Shown piece after piece: positions 7,246 through 13,942 of a DNA stretch of 19,726 nt; within the stretch, counting starts at the first letter, position 1, and every line of letters starts with the position of its first letter. Both the position numbers and the translations under genes were made by a program. The notes below the pieces were generated by a model, which saw only the letters and a list, made by a program, of their open reading frames with translations, was not told the DNA's origin and ran no database searches. The stretch is from Citricoccus sp. WCRC_4 (GTDB lineage Bacteria > Actinomycetota > Actinomycetes > Actinomycetales > Micrococcaceae): positions 1-19,726 of the forward strand of contig JAPFFX010000041.1 of the NCBI GenBank assembly GCA_026645375.1, in the 5' to 3' direction.

Positions 7246-7304
7246 GTACCCAGCGTAGGGGCCGCGTCAGCCGGGACCACGCCGACGGTTGACGGAAGAA
7301 ACTG

Positions 7305-7333
7305 TTGACTAGGTCACACATCTGAAATACCGT
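7305..7333 (+). promoter_or_regulatory. Sigma-70-type promoter for the transporter gene
   Basis: TTGACT (7305-7310) and TACCGT (7328-7333) are separated by 17 bases, a good housekeeping-type promoter reading toward the transporter gene at 7383. Transcription would start near 7340. The local AT content (about 7300-7360) is clearly higher than in the surrounding genes. Confidence 0.55.
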
Positions 7334-7343
7334 TCTACCAAGA

Positions 7344-7355
7344 CTGATATATCAG
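7344..7355. promoter_or_regulatory. Perfect 12-bp palindrome, candidate operator
   Basis: CTGATATATCAG is a perfect palindrome a few bases downstream of the predicted transcription start of the transporter gene. A dimeric repressor bound here would block initiation or early elongation. It is AT-rich against a GC-rich background, so chance is less likely. I do not recognise the regulator. Confidence 0.45.
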
Positions 7356-7382
7356 GCTCGTCACTGAAAGGGCTGGTCCCCC

Positions 7383-8507
7383 ATGACCGCACCTCCCGCC
7401 TCAAGCACCCACCTGGCCACCGTGGAGAGGACCAGCGCGCTGCGGGTCATCACCTACGCCGGGGCGATCATCGCCTTCCTCATCGGTTCCGGCTTCGCCA
7501 CCGGCCAGGAGATCCTGCAGTACTTCACGTCCTACGGGTACTGGGGGATCTTCGGCACGGGGCTGCTCGTCCTGGTGCTCATCACCTACGTGTGTGTCGA
7601 GTTCTTCGTGGTCGGCCAGGCGAAGGCGTTCGACCGGCCCTCGCGGATCTTCCACTACTACTGCGGGCGCTACCTGGGCACCTTCTTCGACTACTTCTCC
7701 ATCCTCTTCGTCTTCCTGTCCTTCACCGTGATGGTCGCCGGCGCCGGTGCGGTCTTCCAGGAGCACTACGGGATGTCCACGTACGTCGGGGGGATCGGCC
7801 TGGCGGCGGCCGTGGGCATCACCGTCTGGTTCGGGCTGAAGAGCCTGGTGGACGTCATCGGCAAGGTCGGTCCCCTGATCGTGGTGATCGCCGTCGCCCT
7901 GGGCATCCTCGGCATCGTCCGCAACCCGACAGGGATCGTCGACGGGGCGGCCATCCTCCCGGAACTGGACCTGACCCAGGCCTCCACCAACTGGTTCATG
8001 TCCGGGCTGTCCTACGTGGGCTTCTGCATGCTGTGGCTCGCGGCCTTCCTGACCGCCCTGGGCAAGACCGCCCGCACCCGGCGGGAAGCCGCCAGCGGGG
8101 GCGTGGCCGGCGGCGTGGTCTTCTCCGTGGCCTGCATCGTCGTCGGCCTCGGCCTGCTGGCGAACGTCGAGGTGGTCGCCGGCACCCAGATCCCGATGCT
8201 CGTCCTGGCCTCCGACGCCGCCCCGTGGCTGGCCGCGGGCTTCGCCGTGATCATCCTGGCCGGCATCTACACCACGGCGGTTCCCCTGCTGTGGACGGTC
8301 TCCTCCCGGTTCTTCACGGACAAGACCGGCTCGTACAAGTTCCTCACCCTCGGCCTGGCAACCCTGGGCACGGTCATCGGCCTGATCCTGCCCTTCGACC
8401 AGATGGTCAACATCGTCTACGTGATCAACGGCTACGTGGGCATCCTGCTGCTGGTGCTCATGATCGTCAGGACGGTGACGCGGGCGGTCCGGCGCCAGGC
8501 CCCCTAG
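7383..8507 (+). CDS. YkvI-family membrane transporter-like protein
   Basis: This 374-residue polytopic membrane protein has about ten helices, roughly at 20-43, 54-77, 102-125, 133-152, 160-180, 205-230, 238-262, 275-300, 315-335 and 338-362. It matches the YkvI family, distant relatives of the amino acid-polyamine-organocation (LeuT-fold) transporters. The signature GSGFATGQEILQYF at 36-49 gives helix 1 a glycine break, where related transporters bind substrate or ions. GAAAGGG at 7366-7372 lies ten bases before the ATG. The substrate is unknown. It is divergent from the hydrolase operon, with a separate promoter and a palindromic candidate operator in the shared gap. It seems monocistronic, because the next gene has its own promoter-like sequence. 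Confidence 0.85.
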   Translation: MTAPPASSTHLATVERTSALRVITYAGAIIAFLIGSGFATGQEILQYFTSYGYWGIFGTGLLVLVLITYVCVEFFVVGQAKAFDRPSRIFHYYCGRYLGTFFDYFSILFVFLSFTVMVAGAGAVFQEHYGMSTYVGGIGLAAAVGITVWFGLKSLVDVIGKVGPLIVVIAVALGILGIVRNPTGIVDGAAILPELDLTQASTNWFMSGLSYVGFCMLWLAAFLTALGKTARTRREAASGGVAGGVVFSVACIVVGLGLLANVEVVAGTQIPMLVLASDAAPWLAAGFAVIILAGIYTTAVPLLWTVSSRFFTDKTGSYKFLTLGLATLGTVIGLILPFDQMVNIVYVINGYVGILLLVLMIVRTVTRAVRRQAP

Positions 8508-8536
8508 GCCGGCGGGACCCGGTGGCCGCCCACCCA

Positions 8537-8565
8537 GTGACTCCCGACAGGGCCGGGGATACAGT
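8537..8565 (+). promoter_or_regulatory. Possible promoter of the LuxR regulator gene
   Basis: GTGACT (8537-8542) and TACAGT (8560-8565) are spaced by 17 bases, and AGGAG (8571-8575) follows five bases before the ATG at 8581. The predicted 5' leader is very short (about nine bases), so either the message starts almost at the ribosome-binding site or the true promoter is farther upstream. Confidence 0.35.
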
Positions 8566-8580
8566 GGACCAGGAGTCCCG

Positions 8581-10263
8581 ATGGCTGAGAACGGCACCAC
8601 CCTGCTGACGGCGGCCCGGGCGGCCTTCGCCCGCGGCGAGTGGGACAGCGCCCACCGCGACTTCGCCCGGGCCCGGTCGCTGGGTGAGTTGCCGACGGAG
8701 GACCTGGACCGGTACAGCAGCACGTTGTGGTGGGTCGGAAAAGTCCGGGAGTCGGTATCCCTCTCCGAGGAGGTCTACCACCGGTACGAGGATGACGGCG
8801 CCCCCCTCGCGGCCGCGATGAAGGCGTTGAACCTGGGCCTGCTGTGGTTCATCCGCGGTGACCTGGTGATCTCCTCCGGCTGGGCCAGCCGCGCCCGACG
8901 CCTCCTCAAGGACCTCCCGGACTGCGTGGAGCACGGGTACCTGCTGTACCTGGACGCGTCGGTGGACCTGGACCTCGGAGACCTGCGGCCCACCCGGGAT
9001 GCAGCGGCCAGGCTGGATGAGCTGGGACGGCGACTGCGTGCTCCACAGCTGACCTCCTTCAGCCTGGTCCTGACCGGCCTGGCAGACATCCGCGACGGCG
9101 CCACCGCCCGGGGCTTCGCGCAACTGGACGAGGCCATGCTGCCGGTGCTGGCGGGCCAGCTGCCGCCGGAGTGGGCGGGGGACATCTACTGCACGGTGAT
9201 CCACGCCTGCCACGCCCTGGCCGACCTGCCGCGGATGCGCGCCTGGACCCAGGCCACCGAGCAATGGTGCCACCAGTTCCGGGGAGAGGTCGTCTACTCC
9301 GGCATCTGCCGCATCCACCGGCTCCAGCTGCAGTGCGTCGAGGGCCACTGGGACCAGGCGGAGGAGGCCATCGAACGCAGCGGCACCGAACTCATCGGCC
9401 GCAACAACTGGGTCGCCGCGGAGGCCTTCTACCAGCTCGGCGAGATCCGCCGTCTCCGTGGTGACACTGCCGCCGCGCGGGCGGCCTACGACCAGTCCCG
9501 GAGCCTCGGCACCGATCCGCAACCGGGGGAGGCACTGCTCCTGCACGCCGAGGGCAGGTCCGAGGACGCCTGGGCGGCGCTGTGTGCGGCGCTGGCCGGA
9601 CGGGACCGTCTGGCCGGAGCCGGGTTGCTGGATGCCGGTGTCGAGCTCGCCCTGTCCCTGGGACGGGTGCAGGAGGCCGAGCACCTGTGTTCGGAGCTGG
9701 AGTCCACGGCCAGGGACTTCGGCACCCCGGGGTTCCGGGCCTGGGCGGCCCATGCGCGGGCGCTCATGCTGATGACGGATGAACGGTACGCCGAGGCCAT
9801 GCCCGTGTTGCATCGGGCGGTCGCCGCGTACCGCGCCCTGGGGGCTCGGCATGAGACCGCCCGGATGCACGAGCTCCTGGCCCGGGCCCACCGCGGTCTG
9901 GGTGCGACCGGGGCGGCGGCGGCCGACCTGGCCCAGTCCCTGGCCATCTACCGCGGCCTCGGCGCGCGTCCGGACGTCCGGCGGCTCGGGGGCGGTCAGT
10001 TGCCCGGTGGGCTCACCGGTCGCGAGGCCGATGTCCTGGCGCTCGTGGCCGACGGCGCCAGCAACCGGGCCGTGGCCGAGGCCCTGTTCATCAGCCAGAA
10101 GACGGTCGGCCGGCACCTGGCCAACATCTTCACCAAGATCGGGGTCTCCTCCCGCACCGCGGCCGCCGCGTGGGCCCACGAACACGGACTGCATCGAATG
10201 CCCCATATCGACGCCGGGACAATGGGTACTGCGCCCGATGTGACACCGGGCCGCCGTTCCTAG
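8581..10263 (+). CDS. TPR-containing LuxR-family transcription regulator
   Basis: This regulator of 560 residues has a long alpha-helical N-terminal part with tetratricopeptide-like repeats (for example AAARAAYDQSRSLG near 300 and RYAEAMPVLHRAVAAYRALGARHE near 402-425). A LuxR/GerE helix-turn-helix lies at about 477-537 (GLTGREADVLALVADGASNR then ISQKTVGRHLANIFTKIGVSSRTAA). It has no receiver domain and no Walker-type ATPase, so it differs from response regulators and from large MalT/LAL proteins. A ligand or protein partner probably binds the repeats. AGGAG is five bases before the start. A methyltransferase gene follows 48 bases downstream, and the gap contains a perfect inverted repeat that could be this regulator's own site. 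The targets are inferred from position only. Confidence 0.88.
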   Translation: MAENGTTLLTAARAAFARGEWDSAHRDFARARSLGELPTEDLDRYSSTLWWVGKVRESVSLSEEVYHRYEDDGAPLAAAMKALNLGLLWFIRGDLVISSGWASRARRLLKDLPDCVEHGYLLYLDASVDLDLGDLRPTRDAAARLDELGRRLRAPQLTSFSLVLTGLADIRDGATARGFAQLDEAMLPVLAGQLPPEWAGDIYCTVIHACHALADLPRMRAWTQATEQWCHQFRGEVVYSGICRIHRLQLQCVEGHWDQAEEAIERSGTELIGRNNWVAAEAFYQLGEIRRLRGDTAAARAAYDQSRSLGTDPQPGEALLLHAEGRSEDAWAALCAALAGRDRLAGAGLLDAGVELALSLGRVQEAEHLCSELESTARDFGTPGFRAWAAHARALMLMTDERYAEAMPVLHRAVAAYRALGARHETARMHELLARAHRGLGATGAAAADLAQSLAIYRGLGARPDVRRLGGGQLPGGLTGREADVLALVADGASNRAVAEALFISQKTVGRHLANIFTKIGVSSRTAAAAWAHEHGLHRMPHIDAGTMGTAPDVTPGRRS

Positions 10264-10270
10264 CGTTGAT

Positions 10271-10292
10271 GGTGCCAGGGAACACTGGCACC
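10271..10292. promoter_or_regulatory. Perfect 8-bp inverted repeat before the methyltransferase
   Basis: GGTGCCAG (10271-10278) and CTGGCACC (10285-10292) are exact inverted copies around a six-base spacer, GGAACA. The element lies in the 48-base gap between the regulator stop and the methyltransferase ribosome-binding site (AAGGAG, 10300-10305). It could be a DNA operator for the upstream LuxR protein, or an RNA hairpin that tunes read-through or protects the message. There is no T-run, so it is not a standard terminator. Confidence 0.55.
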
Positions 10293-10311
10293 ACTCACGA
10301 AGGAGAGACCA

Positions 10312-11436
10312 GTGACCACGCAACTCACGCCCCGCCAGAGCCCTGGCGGGACCTCGTCCGCACCGCCGGCACCTGACGCCGACCCCACCGCCGTGGCCGC
10401 CTTCGCGGAACGCTGCGTCGGCTTCATGAACCACGGGGCCATCGCCTTGCTCATCAGCGTGGGGCACCAGACCGGGCTGTTCGAGCTGATGGTGCGCCAC
10501 CCGGGGTCCACCAGCCAGCAGCTCGCGGATGCCGGGCACCTCGACGAACGCTACGTCCGGGAATGGCTGGCGGGCATGGTGACGGCGGGCATCGTCCGCT
10601 ACGACCCGGACACCCGCACCCACGTGCTGCCACCGGAGCACGCCGCCGTCCTCACCGAGGCGGCCGGTCCGGACAACATGGCCCATCTCATGCAGTTCAT
10701 CGGGGTGATGGGCCGGGTGGAGCAGCGGATCGTGGAGCGGTTCCACCACGGTGGCGGGCTGTCCTACGCGGACTACCCGGACTTCCACCGCATCATGGCG
10801 CAGGAGAGTGCCGTGGTGAACGACGCCTCCCTCGTCGACGGGATCCTGCCGCTGGTCGACGGCCTGCCGGATCGACTGCAGGCCGGGATCGACGTGGCCG
10901 ACATCGGGTGCGGTTCCGGCCACGCGATCAACCTCATGGCGGCCGCCTACCCCAACAGCCGGTTCACCGGGTACGACTTCTCCGCGGACGCCATCGCCGC
11001 GGCCCGCCAGGAGGCGGCCGAGTGGGGCCTGGCCAATGCGCGGTTCGAGGTCCTGGACGTCGCCGAACTGGACGTGACCGGCGCCTTCGACGCCATCACG
11101 GCCTTCGATGCCATCCACGACCAGGCCCATCCGGCAAAGGTGCTGCGCAACATCCACGGGGCCCTCCGCCCGGGCGGCGTGTTCCTGATGGTGGACATCA
11201 GGGCGGAGAGCCAGGTGGAGGACAACCTCAGCCTGCCGTGGGCGAGCTACCTCTACGCGATCTCGATGTTCCATTGCATGAGCGTCTCCCTCGGTCTCGG
11301 CGGCGACGGCCTGGGTACGGTGTGGGGCCGGCAGGTGGCGGAGCGGATGGTGTCCGAGGCGGGCTTCACCAGTGTCGAGGCCAAGGACATCGAGACCGAC
11401 CCGTTCAACACCTACTACGTCGCGTCGAGGGACTGA
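10312..11436 (+). CDS. Class I SAM-dependent methyltransferase with winged-helix domain (Rv2258c-like)
   Basis: This 374-residue methyltransferase starts at GTG with AAGGAG six bases upstream. Residues about 30-115 form a winged-helix dimerisation domain (GHQTGLFELMVRHPGSTSQQ and HLDERYVREWLAGMV). The Rossmann domain follows: motif I VADIGCGSGHAINLM at 195-209, an acidic residue in GYDFS at 220-224, and the post-motif region ALRPGGVFLMVDIRAES at 284-300. This arrangement matches the actinobacterial Rv2258c-like group, resembling O-methyltransferases that act on small aromatic or polyketide-like molecules, but no substrate can be read from the sequence. The TPR-LuxR gene just upstream probably controls it. 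It converges on a membrane-protein gene, and the gap between them (11437-11488) shows no clear terminator. Confidence 0.88.
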   Translation: MTTQLTPRQSPGGTSSAPPAPDADPTAVAAFAERCVGFMNHGAIALLISVGHQTGLFELMVRHPGSTSQQLADAGHLDERYVREWLAGMVTAGIVRYDPDTRTHVLPPEHAAVLTEAAGPDNMAHLMQFIGVMGRVEQRIVERFHHGGGLSYADYPDFHRIMAQESAVVNDASLVDGILPLVDGLPDRLQAGIDVADIGCGSGHAINLMAAAYPNSRFTGYDFSADAIAAARQEAAEWGLANARFEVLDVAELDVTGAFDAITAFDAIHDQAHPAKVLRNIHGALRPGGVFLMVDIRAESQVEDNLSLPWASYLYAISMFHCMSVSLGLGGDGLGTVWGRQVAERMVSEAGFTSVEAKDIETDPFNTYYVASRD

Positions 11437-11488
11437 CCCCGCTCAGCCACCGGGGGCCGGGCCGCAGGGTCCGGTCGCCGGTGACGAG

Positions 11489-12055
11489 TCAGGACTGCCC
11501 AGCACCGAGGAAGACGGCGCCGAGCGCGGCGGCGGCCACCGCGTTCGCCACCGCCAGCCCACCGAGCACGACCGGCACCGGTGCCGGGCCGGAGAGCGCG
11601 GTGCGGCCCAGCCACAGGGCCACCCCGGTTCCGACGACGGTGGCGGCCCCGAGAGACCAGAAGCCCGCGGGGGAGCGGCCCGCGGTGCCCAGCACCGTGT
11701 AGGCGGCCACGTGCACGGCGGTGGCCGCGGCCCCTGCCAGCAAGGCGGAGACCAGGACTCGGGAGACGACGCCCGCCCGGGTCAGGACAAAGGCAGCGCC
11801 CAGCACGGCGAGCACCACTAGCAGGCCGGTCAATCGGGCCAGGTCCTCGGCCCCGGCCGGGACCGGCCGGACCAGCACCAGCGGGCCGAAGCAGAGTGCG
11901 GCGATATTCAGCGCCAGCAGGGTGACGCCCACCGGGGTCGGTGCAGACTTCGGCGCATTGAGGGCCTCGGGGTCGGCACCGGCCGCTTCGTCGGCAGCCA
12001 GGTGAGAAGGTCCGACGCCGGCGGCAGGCCGGGCAGGTGAGGTGACGGGGGGCAT
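11489..12055 (-). CDS. Five-helix membrane protein, unknown function
   Basis: This 188-residue protein has a polar Ala/Pro-rich N-terminus of about 37 residues, then five hydrophobic helices at about 40-62, 72-92, 98-121, 131-150 and 157-180. It is rich in Ala, Val, Leu and Gly and lacks charged motifs, so I cannot name a family. I chose ATG at 12053-12055. On the minus strand TAGTTT lies seven bases upstream, placed as a -10 box for a leaderless message starting at this ATG, and there is no Shine-Dalgarno site. The longer frame, open to 12259, adds residues that look non-coding. A perfect palindrome (12065-12076) overlaps the predicted promoter and may control it. The DUF2252 gene is divergent. 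Confidence 0.6.
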   Translation of the reverse strand: MPPVTSPARPAAGVGPSHLAADEAAGADPEALNAPKSAPTPVGVTLLALNIAALCFGPLVLVRPVPAGAEDLARLTGLLVVLAVLGAAFVLTRAGVVSRVLVSALLAGAAATAVHVAAYTVLGTAGRSPAGFWSLGAATVVGTGVALWLGRTALSGPAPVPVVLGGLAVANAVAAAALGAVFLGAGQS

Positions 12056-12064
12056 GGACCGAAA

Positions 12065-12076
12065 ACTACGCGTAGT
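12065..12076. promoter_or_regulatory. Perfect 12-bp palindrome at the membrane-protein promoter
   Basis: ACTACGCGTAGT is a perfect palindrome that overlaps the predicted minus-strand -10 box (TAGTTT) of the five-helix membrane protein gene, about ten bases from its start codon. A dimeric regulator bound here would occlude RNA polymerase. I recognise no cognate regulator in the window. Confidence 0.42.
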
Positions 12077-12282
12077 CCCCCGTGCACACATCCACCGACC
12101 GGCGTATTCCGGGTCATCCTCAGGGATGATCCCGGGATGCCCCGGAGCCCCGGGCCACCGGGCCACCGGGGTATCCCGGACCCGCCGGCGGTCGGTGAGT
12201 CCTTGAGCGGCCGGGCCGTCGAACCGACCATGGAGGGACGGCCGGCACCCGCCCGCCACCCCGGGGAACGGAGGAGCCTGTC

Positions 12283-12318
12283 ATGTCACGGTGCTGCGCG
12301 AAGTCCTCCGATGGCTGA
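12283..12318 (+). CDS. 11-residue upstream ORF overlapping the DUF2252 start
   Basis: The frame reads MSRCCAKSSDG and ends in TGA at 12316-12318, eight bases past the first base of the DUF2252 ATG at 12311 (shared bases ATGGCTGA). It has the only strong ribosome-binding site nearby, GAGGAG at 12271-12276, with six bases before its ATG. The DUF2252 ATG has none. I infer translational coupling: ribosomes finish the leader and re-initiate at the overlapping ATG. The consecutive cysteine codons recall cysteine-responsive leader peptides described in mycobacteria, although two cysteines are fewer than in those leaders. Confidence 0.5.
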   Translation: MSRCCAKSSDG

Positions 12319-13783
12319 GACCGTCCTGCGGATGCGGGACGACGCGCCGAGCATCGCGTCACGCCGCGCACGCGGGGAACGTGCCCGCCGGGCCGTTCCG
12401 CACGAGGCGCACGCCGAGCTGCCCGCCCGCCCGGCCGACGTCGACCCCGTGGCGCTGCTGGACCGGCAGGCTGTCGGTGACATCCCCGGGCTGGTGCCCG
12501 TGCGCTACGGACGCATGCTCGTCTCGCCGTTCACCTTCTACCGCGGCGCCGCGGTGGTCATGAGTGACGACCTGGGGTCCGTGCCGAACACCGGGTTGCA
12601 CTCCCAGCTGTGCGGAGACGCGCACGTGGGCAATTTCGGCCTGTTCGCCTCCTTCGAGCGGCGGCTGGTGTTCGACCTCAACGACTTCGATGAGACCTTC
12701 CCCGGTCCCTTCGAATGGGACCTCAAGCGCCTGGCCGCCAGCATCGAGGCCGCAGGCCGCGACAACGGCTTCGCCCCCTCGGTCTGCCGCGGGGCGGTGG
12801 TGGCGATGTCCAGGTCGTACCGCAAGGCCATGCGCGGCTTCACCGGCATGGGGGAGATCGACCTCTGGTATGCGCGACTGGACGTGGTCGCGTCACTGGA
12901 CGAGTTGCGCCGTGCCCTGGACGAGGCCGCCATGAGGCGTGTGGACCGGGCCGTGCAGAAGTCCCTGTCCCGAGACCGGTGGCAGGCCGCCCGGAAGACC
13001 ACCGAGGTGGTGGACGGCCACCTGCGGTTCCGGTTCGATCCTCCGCTGCTCGTGCCCCTCGACCAGGTCTACCCCGGTGGGGACGCCGCCCTGCGCCGCG
13101 CCACGTTGCTGGGGATGATGGCGGACTACGCGCAGACCCTCGGGCCCGCCGTACGCCACATGCTCCAGCAGTACACGCTCTCGGACGTCGCCCGGAAGGT
13201 GGTGGGGGTCGGCAGCGTGGGCAGGCGGGCCTGGGTGTTCCTGCTGGAAGGGGCCGGCGGAATGGACCCGCTGGTGCTGCAGTCCAAGGAGGCCCGGGCC
13301 TCGGTGCTGGAGCGCGGCCTGGCGCTCGCCACCGCCCGGCAGGTCACGGTCGGCGCCGCGGACGAGGACGGCATCGACATGAAGGCCGGTCACGCCTCCC
13401 ACGGGCAGCGGGTCGTGACCGGCCAGCGCATCATGCAGGCGACCGGGGACCTCCTGCTCGGCTGGAAACGGGCCCGGGTGAACGACACGGTGCGTGACTA
13501 CTACGTCCGCCAGCTGCGGGACTGGAAGGGCCAGTTCGAGATCGAGAATTTCACCCCGGGCAGCCTGGAGGTCTACGGCCGGTACTGCGCCTGGATCCTG
13601 GCCCGCTCCCACGCCCGGTCCGGGGACCGGTTCGCGATCGACGCCTACCTGCGCAAGGGCCGGGGCTTCGACGAGGCGCTCGCCGACTTCGCCGCCCTCT
13701 ATGCCGACCGCAACGAACAGGACCACGCCGCCCTGGAGCAGGCCGCACGCGGCGGACGGGTCTCGGTCACCCGGGACGTCTAG
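12311..13783 (+). CDS. DUF2252 family protein
   Basis: This 490-residue protein has the length and motifs of the DUF2252 family, which resembles aminoglycoside phosphotransferase/kinase folds but has no established activity. Visible signatures are LVPVRYGRMLVSPFTFYRGAA at 61-81, CGDAHVGNFG at 101-110, FDLNDFDETFPGPFEWDLKR at 121-140 and a C-terminal RSGDRFAIDAYLRKGRGFDEAL segment. The CGDAH and NDFDE blocks are placed like a kinase catalytic loop and metal-binding acidic motif. I chose ATG at 12311 because family similarity begins soon after and an upstream ORF with a strong ribosome-binding site overlaps it. In-frame ATGs at 12137 and 12230 give longer but implausible N-termini. It is soluble, with no signal peptide, and is followed 159 bases later by an alcohol dehydrogenase gene. 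Confidence 0.9.
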   Translation: MAETVLRMRDDAPSIASRRARGERARRAVPHEAHAELPARPADVDPVALLDRQAVGDIPGLVPVRYGRMLVSPFTFYRGAAVVMSDDLGSVPNTGLHSQLCGDAHVGNFGLFASFERRLVFDLNDFDETFPGPFEWDLKRLAASIEAAGRDNGFAPSVCRGAVVAMSRSYRKAMRGFTGMGEIDLWYARLDVVASLDELRRALDEAAMRRVDRAVQKSLSRDRWQAARKTTEVVDGHLRFRFDPPLLVPLDQVYPGGDAALRRATLLGMMADYAQTLGPAVRHMLQQYTLSDVARKVVGVGSVGRRAWVFLLEGAGGMDPLVLQSKEARASVLERGLALATARQVTVGAADEDGIDMKAGHASHGQRVVTGQRIMQATGDLLLGWKRARVNDTVRDYYVRQLRDWKGQFEIENFTPGSLEVYGRYCAWILARSHARSGDRFAIDAYLRKGRGFDEALADFAALYADRNEQDHAALEQAARGGRVSVTRDV

Positions 13784-13832
13784 GGCAGGACCCGGCCGGA
13801 GCGGTGGGCACGGGGCCGGCAGTGGCGCGGCA

Positions 13833-13847
13833 GGAGGCGATGCCTCC
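13833..13847. other. Short inverted repeat between DUF2252 and dehydrogenase genes
   Basis: GGAGGC (13833-13838) and GCCTCC (13842-13847) form a perfect six-pair hairpin with a three-base loop, 50 bases after the DUF2252 stop. No T-run follows. It may be a weak terminator or chance in GC-rich DNA. A -10-like TACGGT at 13876-13881 lies between it and the next start, without a clear -35. Confidence 0.3.
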
Positions 13848-13942
13848 GGCGAGGCCGGCCCGAGGTGCCCGGCAGTACGGTGGATACGGACCAGCCGGGC
13901 CAGCCCGCGCACCGACGAGCAAGAGCAGAGGCACCACACGCC

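Noticed and set aside
8508..8536. Hairpin terminator after the transporter gene
   Set aside because: Only a five-pair GGCGG/CCGCC stem with a long loop and no T-run could be found, which is expected by chance at this GC content.
8467..11274. Very long minus-strand open frame (935 codons)
   Set aside because: It is antisense to the regulator and methyltransferase genes, is rich in Gly/Arg/Gln/His/Val, and has no family pattern. GC-rich coding DNA commonly keeps the opposite strand open.
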